In this document: positions 1 through 6,688 of the stretch, piece after piece | How the letters are laid out: every line of letters begins with the position of its first letter | Position numbering within the stretch: the stretch's first letter is position 1 | Source of the DNA: Bacillota bacterium | GTDB taxonomy: Bacteria > Bacillota > Clostridia > Acetivibrionales > DSM-1351 | Reading direction: 5' to 3' | Assembly (NCBI GenBank): GCA_023441625.1 | Contig: JAEZOA010000032.1 | Coordinates: 1 to 15,334 of the forward strand | DNA: 15,334 nucleotides | Program-made: the position numbers and the translations under genes | The notes under the pieces: generated by a model | Told to the model about the DNA's origin: nothing | The model's database searches: none | What the model saw: the letters and a program-made list of their open reading frames with translations, nothing else

Positions 1-4
1 ATTT

Positions 5-120
5 TCTGGTGGAAATGACGAGATGGTCACACCCGTTCCCATACCGAACACGGAAGTTAAGCATCTCAGTGCTGATAATACTTGGCTGGAAACGGCCCGG
101 GAAAGTAAGTCTCTGCCAGA
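5..120 (+). rRNA. rrf: 5S ribosomal RNA
   Basis: This is the small RNA of the large ribosomal subunit. The central segment around positions 29-59 (CACACCCGTTCCC, then CCGAACACGGAAGTTAAG) is the highly conserved 5S core. The ends pair as helix I: TCTGG at 5-9 with CCAGA at 116-120. An inner helix forms between GAGATG (20-25) and CATCTC (62-67). The length of about 116 nt is normal for a bacterial 5S, so it looks complete, although the exact 5' end could shift by a few bases. A tRNA follows within 8 nt, so this is probably the distal end of an rRNA operon whose 16S and 23S genes lie upstream of the window. Confidence 0.95.
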
Positions 121-127
121 TTTATAT

Positions 128-203
128 TCCTTCTTAGCTCAGTTGGTAGAGCGCGTGACTGTTAATCACGATGTCGCTGGTTCAAGTCCAGCAGGAGGAG
201 CCA
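128..203 (+). tRNA. tRNA-Asn (anticodon GTT)
   Basis: The 76-nt cloverleaf is complete. The acceptor stem pairs TCCTTCT (128-134) with AGGAGGA (193-199), with one T-G pair. The D stem pairs GCTC (137-140) with GAGC (149-152). The anticodon stem CGTGA/TCACG (154-158 and 166-170) encloses the loop CTGTTAA, which puts anticodon GTT at 161-163 and reads Asn codons AAC and AAT. The T arm contains GGTTCAAGTCC. The discriminator G200 is followed by a genomically encoded CCA (201-203). It lies 7 nt after the 5S gene and is probably co-transcribed with it. Confidence 0.97.
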
Positions 204-210
204 GTTAAAG

Positions 211-240
211 CCTCGAAACTATAAAGTTTCGGGGTTTTTG
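211..240 (+). terminator. Rho-independent terminator of the rRNA/tRNA operon
   Basis: A 10-bp stem is formed by CCTCGAAACT (211-220) and AGTTTCGGGG (225-234), with one T-G pair and an ATAA loop. TTTTT follows at 235-239. It begins 8 nt after the tRNA CCA end, so it closes the 5S-tRNA transcript and insulates the downstream tetR unit. Confidence 0.9.
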
Positions 241-297
241 TTATGAAACGAATATCTTCTGCTGGTAGGTGATTCAAAAAGTTTTTATCGATAGGTA

Positions 298-326
298 TTG
301 ATAATTATATTTTTTTACAGTAAAAT
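298..326 (+). promoter_or_regulatory. Sigma-A-type promoter of the tetR-hydrolase unit
   Basis: TTGATA (298-303) and TAAAAT (321-326) match the -35 and -10 consensus with exactly 17 nt between them, in a T-rich spacer. Transcription would begin near 333, about 33 nt before the tetR start. An inverted repeat overlaps the -10 end and the predicted start site, as expected for a self-repressed promoter. Confidence 0.65.
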
Positions 327-350
327 GACTATGTAAACGAAATTAGTCAT
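325..350 (+). promoter_or_regulatory. Putative TetR operator (inverted repeat)
   Basis: ATGACTA (325-331) and TAGTCAT (344-350) form perfect 7-bp arms around a 12-nt centre. The site spans the end of the -10 box and the predicted transcription start, directly before the TetR-family gene. The position and geometry suit binding by a TetR dimer and negative autoregulation. The repeat is visible in the sequence. The protein that binds it is inferred. Confidence 0.55.
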
Positions 351-365
351 AAACAGGAGAATCAC

Positions 366-950
366 ATGCCTTCAATATTTTCAAATGAAGAAAGAGCTGT
401 TGTTAGAGAAAATCTTTTATTATCTGGTTTTGAATTATTAAAAAAGTACGGTTACAAAAAAACACTAGTAGAAGAAATAGCAAAATCGGCGGGTATAGCA
501 AAAGGTACATTTTATAATTTCTTTAAATCCAAAGAGCTATTTTTCTACGAACTAATGCTTTATATTAGAGACAAAAACAGAGATAAAATGAGGCAGTTAT
601 TTTCAAATGGAAAGCCAGTAACCCATGATAAGTTAGTTAATTATCTCAAGGAAAAATATTTAGAAGATGAAACAATTTATACATATCTAACAACGGAGGA
701 TTTAATAACAATCTTTAGGAAACTTCCAAAGGAACAGCATATTTGTAAGGAAGACAGTACAGCTTATGCCCATACTATACTAGCAGCAATACCTAATGAT
801 AAGACAAAATATAATATTGATGTTGTATTAAATATATTGAACATAATGGCTATATCAGCTAGTAACAAAGAGCTTCTTCATTCAAAAGGTTATGAGGAAA
901 CAATTGAATTTTTGTCTAATTCATTAGCTGATTATATTTTTGGAATATAG
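366..950 (+). CDS. TetR/AcrR-family transcriptional regulator
   Basis: This 194-residue protein has the size and layout of a one-domain-plus-ligand-domain TetR repressor. The N-terminal DNA-binding region (about residues 10-60) contains the typical sequence YGYKKTLVEEIAKSAGIAKG followed by TFYNFFKSKELFF, where the helix-turn-helix lies at about 34-53. Residues 65-194 are helical and variable, as expected for the ligand and dimerisation domain, and give no clue to the inducer. The ATG at 366 follows AGGAGA (355-360) with a 5-nt spacer. The gene is 12 nt upstream of an alpha/beta hydrolase and shares its promoter, so it probably represses itself and the hydrolase in response to a small molecule, possibly the hydrolase substrate. 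The family is sure; the target and ligand are inferred or unknown. Confidence 0.92.
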   Translation: MPSIFSNEERAVVRENLLLSGFELLKKYGYKKTLVEEIAKSAGIAKGTFYNFFKSKELFFYELMLYIRDKNRDKMRQLFSNGKPVTHDKLVNYLKEKYLEDETIYTYLTTEDLITIFRKLPKEQHICKEDSTAYAHTILAAIPNDKTKYNIDVVLNILNIMAISASNKELLHSKGYEETIEFLSNSLADYIFGI

Positions 951-962
951 GAGATAAATATT

Positions 963-1841
963 ATGGCAATGATGCAGGAGTTTCAAGAATTTGAAAAAAA
1001 TTATCCTAGAAGAACCATGCTTATATCAGAAAAGGAGTTTAGCTACCGTTATTATGAAAATGGAGACACCACATTAGTGTTACTCACAGGCGGATTGGGA
1101 TTCTCAGATTTGTTTTTTACACATTATAAAGTATTTTCTAAGAAATACTCTGTACTAACATTTGATTACCCATATGGATTTCCAACAAACATCGAGTTAG
1201 CTGATGCAATTGCGGAATTAATAAATAAGTTGGGGATAAAAAAAGTATATTTAGTAGGACAATCTTATGGTGGACTTATTGGACAAGTCATCGCTAAGTT
1301 TCACCCAGAAGTTGTAGAAGGCCTGATTTTTTCCAATACTGGATCACTTTCAAGTAGTATGGGCAGTGAAGGAAAGATATGTATGAATGATATGATAATG
1401 GGATTAAGAAAGACAGTAAGAATTCTAAAATTTCTTCCAATTAGTCTGTTAAAACCTATAATGTTGAAAAAACTAATGGGGCATATCAAAGACCTGACTG
1501 ATGAAAATAAGATTTTTATGAGTGAGTTGTTTCAATATGCAGTTAAAATATTAACTTCAAGACATGAGCTTCATATGTGTCGATTAATGATTGACTTAAA
1601 TAATCAATGGGACATGACTGCAAAGGATTTTATTCTTTTTAAAGACAAGGTGCTTCTTATTTTATCAAATGATGATGCAACTTTTAATAATGAGGTAAAA
1701 CAATCATTAATTGATATTATGCCAAACCCTATAGTTAAGACAGGTATTAGTGGAGGTCATTTAGCACTATTTTTAAAAATAGAAGATTACGTGAAAATAG
1801 TTGAGGATTTCGTTGATAGCAGAGAAACGTATCAAAAATAG
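963..1841 (+). CDS. Alpha/beta-fold hydrolase
   Basis: This is a 292-residue cytoplasmic protein of the alpha/beta hydrolase superfamily with no signal peptide. The nucleophile elbow is GQSYGG at residues 99-104, which makes Ser101 the nucleophile. The acid is likely Asp237 or Asp238 in LSNDD, and the base is His266 in GGHLALF. The oxyanion-hole region reads LTGGLGF (41-47) instead of the common HG motif. A helical lid-like section spans about 140-225. The start at 963 follows AGGAG (949-953), which overlaps the tetR stop codon, so translation of the two genes is probably linked. The substrate cannot be read from sequence; esterase, lipase or C-C hydrolase activity are all possible. Pairing with a TetR regulator suggests an inducible catabolic or detoxifying role. 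Confidence 0.9.
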   Translation: MAMMQEFQEFEKNYPRRTMLISEKEFSYRYYENGDTTLVLLTGGLGFSDLFFTHYKVFSKKYSVLTFDYPYGFPTNIELADAIAELINKLGIKKVYLVGQSYGGLIGQVIAKFHPEVVEGLIFSNTGSLSSSMGSEGKICMNDMIMGLRKTVRILKFLPISLLKPIMLKKLMGHIKDLTDENKIFMSELFQYAVKILTSRHELHMCRLMIDLNNQWDMTAKDFILFKDKVLLILSNDDATFNNEVKQSLIDIMPNPIVKTGISGGHLALFLKIEDYVKIVEDFVDSRETYQK

Positions 1842-1891
1842 ATTCAAAATAATCAAAGAATAACGTAGATAAGTCATTTTAGTATCCAATG

Positions 1892-1930
1892 AGCAGATTA
1901 GCTATTTAGCTGGTCTGCTTTAAATTTTTT
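1892..1930 (+). terminator. Rho-independent terminator after the hydrolase gene
   Basis: A 12-bp stem is formed by AGCAGATTAGCT (1892-1903) and AGCTGGTCTGCT (1908-1919), with two T-G pairs and an ATTT loop. It is followed by TTAAATTTTTT. It lies 50 nt after the hydrolase stop and separates this unit from the pilus cluster. Confidence 0.85.
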
Positions 1931-2071
1931 ACAATTTTATGATGAAAATGATGTTAACTTTCTATAATAATAAATTAAGGAATTAATAGATAACTATAGA
2001 ATCAAAGTGTTATAACAACATATATACTAATATTAAGCAAGGATAGTAAATATAAGTTACATAATTAAATA

Positions 2072-2100
2072 TTGTAATTATTAGTAAAAAAATATATACT
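2072..2100 (+). promoter_or_regulatory. Candidate promoter of the pil operon
   Basis: TTGTAA (2072-2077) and TATACT (2095-2100) are separated by 17 nt and resemble sigma-A -35 and -10 boxes with two and one mismatches. The predicted start near 2107 leaves a leader of about 38 nt before the preferred pilB start. In such AT-rich DNA a match of this quality can arise by chance, so this is a candidate only. Confidence 0.45.
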
Positions 2101-2144
2101 AGTAGTATTAACTGTAAAAAATATATTCTTGGATGTGGATATTA

Positions 2145-3839
2145 ATGCTAAAAAACCCGAAAAAACGCTTAGGTGATTTGCTGCTTGAAGTTGGAATGAT
2201 AACTCAAGAGCAACTGAACTCTGCGATGGATAATCAAAAGAAAACTGGTGAAAAACTAGGAAATGTACTTACCAAACTTGGATATGTATCAGAAGATGAC
2301 ATAATTCAGGTGTTAGAGTTTCAATTAGGAATTCCTCATGTTAAGCTTGAAAAATATAACATTGATAAATCAGCATACTTAACCATACCAGAGAGTATTT
2401 CTAGACGATACGGTCTTATCCCAATTAAGAAGGATAACGGAATTTTGACTGTAGCAATGAGTGATCCTCTCAATGTTTTCGCTATAGATGATTTGAAGAT
2501 TTATTCAGGATTAGAAATACAGCCTGTTATTGCTAGTCACAATGATATTGTAAAGGCAATTGATAGATATTATAGTACAGAAAAAGCGTTGAAAGCAGTT
2601 GAGGAATTTAAGAAAGAACATATCTCAACCTTGAAAATTAATTCTGATGCTACGTCAGAACAAAGTATAGATGAGATAAATAATTCTCCTGCTGTTAAGG
2701 TTATTAATTCTATAATAGAGCAGGCTGTTAGAAATAGAGCGAGTGATATACATATTGAACCCTTTGAGACATTTATAAAGATTCGTTTTAGAACAGATGG
2801 TCAGCTATGTGAGATTATGCGACCAGAGATTGACATTATGCCTGCTATTTCAGCACGTATAAAGATAATCGGAGGAATGAATATTGCAGAGAAGCGACTT
2901 CCTCAAGATGGACGTATTAGTGTTGAGGTGGATGATAAGGAATATGATCTTCGTGTATCAATTTTACCAACCTTATTTGGTGAAAAAATTGTTATCCGTA
3001 TAGCTGATAAGAAAACCTTTGTATTAACAAAAGATCAGCTTGGCTTTAATAAATATGAAAGTGAACAATTTGAAAAAATGCTTCTGAATCCCCATGGGAT
3101 TATATTAGTTACAGGGCCTACAGGTAGTGGTAAATCAACGACGCTATATAGTGCAATAAGTGAGATAAACCGCCCGGAAATTAATATTGTTACTGTTGAA
3201 GACCCTATAGAATGTACAATTGAGGGAGTAAATCAAGTTCAGGTAAACACAAAAGCTGGTATGACATTTGCCGCTAGCTTGAGGTCAATTTTGAGACAGG
3301 ATCCAGATGTTATTATGATAGGTGAGATACGTGATATGGAGACTGCCGAGATAGCTGTACGAGCTGCAATTACTGGACATTTAGTTATAAGCACCTTACA
3401 TACAAATGATGCTCCCAGCTCGGTTATGAGACTTATTGATATGGGTATTGAGCCTTACATGGTTTCATCGGCAATGGTGGGGGTTATAGCTCAGAGACTA
3501 GTTAGGAAAATATGTAGTAACTGTTGCATAAAATATCCTGCATCTGATGAGGATATGAAATTGCTAGGCATTTCAGGAGAGAGACCCATGCTGTCAAAAG
3601 GGCGTGGTTGTCCAATTTGTAATAAGACAGGTTATCGAGGTAGAAAAGGTGTATATGAGGTAATTACCGTTTCTAAGATGCATAAAGAAATGATAAACCA
3701 GAGATGCTCAGAGGAAGAGTTTAAGAAATATTCAATTGAACATGGAATGCTTTCTTTAAGAGAGAATATTGTGAAAAAGGTCCTATTAGGTGAAACAACT
3801 ATTTCCGAATTGATAAGGATAGCCTATTCAAATGATTAA
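2145..3839 (+). CDS. pilB: Type IV pilus extension ATPase PilB (GspE family) with MshEN domain
   Basis: This hexameric cytoplasmic motor powers pilin insertion into the growing pilus. With 564 residues it has the normal PilB length. The N-terminus carries two 24-residue MshEN-type motifs (residues 8-31, beginning RLG and ending NQ, and 37-60, beginning KLG and ending FQ), separated by five residues. This is the layout known to bind c-di-GMP in MshE-type ATPases. The catalytic half has Walker A GPTGSGKST (324-332), Asp box VEDPIE (351-356), Walker B VIMIGEIRD (389-397) and His box TGHLVISTLHTND (410-422). It also has the zinc-site cysteine pairs C457/C460 and C489/C492 typical of PilB/GspE and absent from PilT. 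An in-frame ATG at 2133 would add MWIL but has no Shine-Dalgarno sequence. I prefer 2145, preceded by GGATGTGG and giving the usual MLKNPKKRLGD start. Confidence 0.96.
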   Translation: MLKNPKKRLGDLLLEVGMITQEQLNSAMDNQKKTGEKLGNVLTKLGYVSEDDIIQVLEFQLGIPHVKLEKYNIDKSAYLTIPESISRRYGLIPIKKDNGILTVAMSDPLNVFAIDDLKIYSGLEIQPVIASHNDIVKAIDRYYSTEKALKAVEEFKKEHISTLKINSDATSEQSIDEINNSPAVKVINSIIEQAVRNRASDIHIEPFETFIKIRFRTDGQLCEIMRPEIDIMPAISARIKIIGGMNIAEKRLPQDGRISVEVDDKEYDLRVSILPTLFGEKIVIRIADKKTFVLTKDQLGFNKYESEQFEKMLLNPHGIILVTGPTGSGKSTTLYSAISEINRPEINIVTVEDPIECTIEGVNQVQVNTKAGMTFAASLRSILRQDPDVIMIGEIRDMETAEIAVRAAITGHLVISTLHTNDAPSSVMRLIDMGIEPYMVSSAMVGVIAQRLVRKICSNCCIKYPASDEDMKLLGISGERPMLSKGRGCPICNKTGYRGRKGVYEVITVSKMHKEMINQRCSEEEFKKYSIEHGMLSLRENIVKKVLLGETTISELIRIAYSND

Positions 3840-3913
3840 TGTAGTAATATAAAGAATTAGAGATAAAAAAGTGTATTTAGGTCATTGGTATAGATAAAAA
3901 ATATGGGAAATGT

Positions 3914-3942
3914 TTGTAATATTTGAAGAGACATAGTAAAAT
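3914..3942 (+). promoter_or_regulatory. Weak candidate promoter before pilT
   Basis: TTGTAA (3914-3919) and TAAAAT (3937-3942) lie 17 nt apart in the 123-nt pilB-pilT gap, the longest gap inside the cluster. The -35 box and following bases (TTGTAAT) match the candidate before pilB. The predicted start near 3949 would leave only about 14 nt of leader, barely enough for the GGGGG ribosome binding site at 3954-3958, which weakens the case. Confidence 0.25.
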
Positions 3943-3962
3943 ACCATTTATACGGGGGAAAT

Positions 3963-5015
3963 ATGTCATTAGAGGAATTGCTAAAGAAGGGATTGGAGCT
4001 TGGTGCCTCAGACTTACATATAACTGTTGGTATAGCACCTACAATCAGACTTAATGGAAGACTATTAACAATAGATGAACAGAGGTTATTACCTGCAGAT
4101 ACTCAAGAGTTAGTTCGGAGCATGTTAACTGACGAGCAATGGGAGACTTACCAAGAGGTTGGAGAGCTTGATTTATCATTTTCCTTACAGGGAATGGGTA
4201 GATTTAGAGCAAATGTGTATAAACAAAGGGGTACTTGCTGTACTGCAATAAGAATGGTTAATATGACTATACCGTCTTTAGAACAGCTTGGCATACCTGA
4301 CATAGTAAAGGAACTGGGGAAGAGGACAAAGGGACTGATTTTAGTTACTGGTCCGACAGGCAGTGGTAAATCAACCACATTGGCATCTGTAATAGATATG
4401 ATAAATAAAGAAAGAGATTGCCATATTCTTACACTAGAGGACCCAATAGAGTATCTACATAAGCATAATAAATCAATCGTGAATCAAAGAGAGATTGGAA
4501 ATGACTCACACTCTTATGCAGCAGCACTTAGGGCAGCACTTAGAGAAGACCCGGATGTTATTTTGGTGGGTGAGATGAGAGATATTGAAACAATTGCAAT
4601 AGCTGTAACAGCAGCAGAAACAGGGCACCTTGTTCTCTCCACATTACATACAATTGGTGCGGCAAATACTATTGATAGAATAATAGACGTATTTCCACCA
4701 CATCAGCAGCAGCAAATACGTGTACAGCTTTCTACAGTTATTCAAGGAGTTATATCCCAGCAGCTGCTTCCAAGAAAAGATACAGCAGGTAGAGTTGCAG
4801 CTATTGAGATAATGGTTGCTACACCTGCAATCAGAAATTTGATTCGTGAGGGTAAAACATATCAAATTAATTCTCAGTTGCAGACGGGTTCTAAGTTTGG
4901 CATGCAAACAATGGATAGCAGTATTGCAAGCTTATTTAAAAAGGGCATAATAAGTCAGGAAGAGGCTTTAACACATGCTGGTGACCAAGACAATTTGATG
5001 AGATTTATGGGGTGA
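3963..5015 (+). CDS. pilT: Type IV pilus retraction ATPase PilT
   Basis: PilT depolymerises pili from the cytoplasmic face, producing twitching motility. The protein has 350 residues, the usual PilT size, and lacks the long N-terminal domain and the zinc cysteines of PilB. Motifs seen are Walker A GPTGSGKST (130-138), Asp box LTLEDPIEY (156-164), Walker B DVILVGEMRD (198-207), and His box GHLVLSTLHT (221-230). It also has AIRNLIREGKT (289-299), the C-terminal AIRNLIRE signature that separates PilT from PilB and is needed for retraction in studied homologues. The N-terminal ASDLHI (15-20) is also typical. The ATG at 3963 follows GGGGGAA (3954-3960). Placement between pilB and pilC suggests a true retractile pilus, not a pseudopilus secretion system. 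Confidence 0.96.
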   Translation: MSLEELLKKGLELGASDLHITVGIAPTIRLNGRLLTIDEQRLLPADTQELVRSMLTDEQWETYQEVGELDLSFSLQGMGRFRANVYKQRGTCCTAIRMVNMTIPSLEQLGIPDIVKELGKRTKGLILVTGPTGSGKSTTLASVIDMINKERDCHILTLEDPIEYLHKHNKSIVNQREIGNDSHSYAAALRAALREDPDVILVGEMRDIETIAIAVTAAETGHLVLSTLHTIGAANTIDRIIDVFPPHQQQQIRVQLSTVIQGVISQQLLPRKDTAGRVAAIEIMVATPAIRNLIREGKTYQINSQLQTGSKFGMQTMDSSIASLFKKGIISQEEALTHAGDQDNLMRFMG

Positions 5016-5022
5016 TATATTG
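5009..5022 (+). promoter_or_regulatory. Ribosome binding site setting the TTG start of pilC
   Basis: GGGGTGA at 5009-5015 contains the pilT stop codon TGA (5013-5015) and lies 4 nt before a TTG start at 5020. There is no ATG or GTG nearby giving the conserved PilC N-terminus, so TTG is the likely start. Translation of pilC is probably coupled to pilT termination. Confidence 0.7.
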
Positions 5023-6237
5023 GCTATATATAACTATAAAGCAAAAACTAATAATGGTGAAACTGTAACTGGTAGTTTTGAGGCCAATGACAAAAATATG
5101 GTGGTAGCTTTACTAAAGGAGAAGGGTTATTTTCCCCTTTTAATAGAGGACAAGGCTGCTAAGGGTAAAGAGGTCAATCTTAAAGGAAATAAAAAGGTTA
5201 AGGCAAAGGACCTGGCTGTCATGTGCCGTCAATTTCAGACAATGCTAAATGCAGGAGTTACTGTAATTAGCTGTTTGGATATGCTAAAGAGTCAAACTGA
5301 GAATCCAACACTTAGAGCTGCTATTGCAACAGTTTATGAGGATGTTCAAAAGGGGACCACTCTATCTGAATCAATGTGGTCCATAAAAGATGTTTTTCCT
5401 GTGCTGCTTATAAGTATGGTTGAGGTTGGAGAGATTAGCGGTACTCTTGAAATAGTTCTTGAGAGACTTGCGGTACAGTTTGAAAAGGATAACAAAATAA
5501 GGTCAAAGGTTAGTACAGCAATGACCTATCCAGCAGTTATTGCATGCATTGCAATGGTTATGGTTGTATTTATGCTAGTATTCATAGTTCCTAAATTCGT
5601 AGGCATGGTAGATTCTATGGGAGTTGAAATGCCCACACCTACAAAGATATTGCTTTTTGTAAGCGGACTTTTTAAAAATCCTTTGTTTTTAATAGGAGCT
5701 GCTACATTTATTATTCTTATGAGGATTGGATTTAAGAGATTTAAGAGTACAGAACAGGGCAAATTTATTATTGACAGCATTATATTTAAAATGCCTATGG
5801 TAGGTAAGAATGTCCAAAAGATTTTAGCAGCACGTTTTACAAGAACACTGAGTACTCTTCTCTGCTCAGGTGTTTCATTAATACAGTCTCTAGAGGTTGT
5901 TGATAAGGTTGTAAACAATCAGATTATTACTAGAGGTCTTGTTATGGTTAGAGAAGAAATAAAGAGAGGTTCAAATCTGGCAGCACCTCTTGAGAGAATG
6001 GGCATATTCCCACTGATGGTCACACAAATGATCAGTGTTGGTGAGGAGTCTGGTTCTCTTGATGCAATCATGGAAAAGGTGGCGGATTTCTATGATGAAG
6101 AAGTGGAGACATCAATAAGCAAGCTTGTTGCTATGTTGGAGCCACTTATGATGATGGCACTGGCAGTAGTAGTAGGGTTTATTGTTATAGCAATGATAAT
6201 GCCTACTTTTGCCATGAATCAGGGTGTGGGTCAGTAA
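5020..6237 (+). CDS. pilC: Type IV pilus inner-membrane platform protein PilC (GspF family)
   Basis: PilC is the polytopic membrane platform that the PilB and PilT motors act on. The 405 residues match the family length. The N-terminus YNYKAKTNNGETVTGSFEA is the usual PilC/GspF start. Two repeated GspF domains follow, at about 66-190 and 270-392, each containing the typical sequence: RQFQTMLNAGV (70-80) with VGEISGTLE (136-144), and ARFTRTLSTLL (271-281) with VGEESGSLD (340-348). Membrane segments are likely at about 172-190, 220-236 and 376-396. The start codon is TTG at 5020, 4 nt after the pilT stop. The gene ends 30 nt before pilA. Confidence 0.96.
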   Translation: MAIYNYKAKTNNGETVTGSFEANDKNMVVALLKEKGYFPLLIEDKAAKGKEVNLKGNKKVKAKDLAVMCRQFQTMLNAGVTVISCLDMLKSQTENPTLRAAIATVYEDVQKGTTLSESMWSIKDVFPVLLISMVEVGEISGTLEIVLERLAVQFEKDNKIRSKVSTAMTYPAVIACIAMVMVVFMLVFIVPKFVGMVDSMGVEMPTPTKILLFVSGLFKNPLFLIGAATFIILMRIGFKRFKSTEQGKFIIDSIIFKMPMVGKNVQKILAARFTRTLSTLLCSGVSLIQSLEVVDKVVNNQIITRGLVMVREEIKRGSNLAAPLERMGIFPLMVTQMISVGEESGSLDAIMEKVADFYDEEVETSISKLVAMLEPLMMMALAVVVGFIVIAMIMPTFAMNQGVGQ

Positions 6238-6254
6238 AAATATAAATTATTATC

Positions 6255-6270
6255 AGGAGGAATTTTTATG
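6255..6270 (+). promoter_or_regulatory. Strong ribosome binding site of pilA
   Basis: AGGAGG at 6255-6260 is a perfect anti-16S match with a 7-nt spacer to ATG 6268. It is the best such site in the cluster and suits high-level synthesis of a major pilin from a shared transcript. Confidence 0.8.
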
Positions 6271-6687
6271 TTAAAGTTTTTTAAGAAAATGAAAAAGAAT
6301 CGTAAGGGGTATACCTTAACTGAATTGATTGTAGTTGTAGCGATTTTGGGTGTATTGGCAGCTATTGGAGCACCTATGGTAATGCAACAGGTTCAAAATT
6401 CGAAAGTAGGAGCAGATAAAGCTACAGCAACTACTGTTGAAGCTGCTGTACAGATGTGTTTAGCTGCCGGACATGCAGAATTTATTAGCAATGTTATTAC
6501 ATATAAAGCACCAAATCCTGCAATAGCAGCCATTACAGATTTACCATCAGCAGTAAAGTATGAAATGGCTGGAAAGGTGTATCCTGAACCACAGCAAAAT
6601 GCTGCTTATAAGTGGTGCTTAAATTTGACTACTGGTAAAGTAACATGTAAGGCTGCTGCTGGTACTGGTGAAATTCCGCTAAACTAA
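6268..6687 (+). CDS. pilA: Type IVa prepilin PilA, probable major pilin
   Basis: This is the likely main structural subunit of the pilus. The 139-residue precursor has a 14-residue lysine-rich leader ending in NRKG, then YTLTELIVVVAILGVLAA, the class III signal cut by PilD after Gly14. Mature residue +1 is Tyr instead of the usual Phe, and Glu19 is the conserved Glu+5. The hydrophobic alpha1 helix runs to about residue 40. The mature protein is about 125 residues, small for a pilin. The C-terminal end has C117 and C127 in KWCLNLTTGKVTC, which looks like a disulfide-pinned beta hairpin; a third cysteine is C64. The strong ribosome binding site and the position just before the peptidase gene support a major-pilin role, though this is an inference. 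Confidence 0.93.
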   Translation: MLKFFKKMKKNRKGYTLTELIVVVAILGVLAAIGAPMVMQQVQNSKVGADKATATTVEAAVQMCLAAGHAEFISNVITYKAPNPAIAAITDLPSAVKYEMAGKVYPEPQQNAAYKWCLNLTTGKVTCKAAAGTGEIPLN

Positions 6688-6688
6688 C

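Larger units (their letters stand above)
1842..2144. other. Intergenic region before the pilus cluster
   Basis: This 303-nt stretch has no credible gene. It holds the hydrolase terminator (1892-1930) and then very AT-rich DNA leading to a promoter-like pair at 2072-2100. The 10-mer ATATATACTA occurs near 2020 and again near 2092. I looked for the conserved bases of GEMM (c-di-GMP-I) riboswitches and for GC-rich structured leader RNA and saw none. Confidence 0.6.

Noticed and set aside
23..208. A 61-codon open frame across the 5S rRNA and tRNA-Asn
   Set aside because: It lies entirely within two structural RNA genes and has no ribosome binding site.
1872..1877. AGTCAT, same as an arm of the tetR operator, downstream of the hydrolase
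   Set aside because: It is a single hexamer with no matching second arm, so probably chance.
1963..1968. Perfect TATAAT as a pil operon -10 box
   Set aside because: No acceptable -35 box lies 16-19 nt upstream, and the DNA is so AT-rich that such hexamers are expected by chance.
1842..2144. c-di-GMP riboswitch before the pil operon, as seen before pilA1 in C. difficile
   Set aside because: None of the conserved aptamer sequence or GC-containing helices are visible; the region is nearly all A and T.
5526..5918. 130-codon reverse-strand open frame within pilC, and similar reverse frames elsewhere
   Set aside because: These lie opposite clearly recognised genes, have no ribosome binding sites and no recognisable protein motifs.
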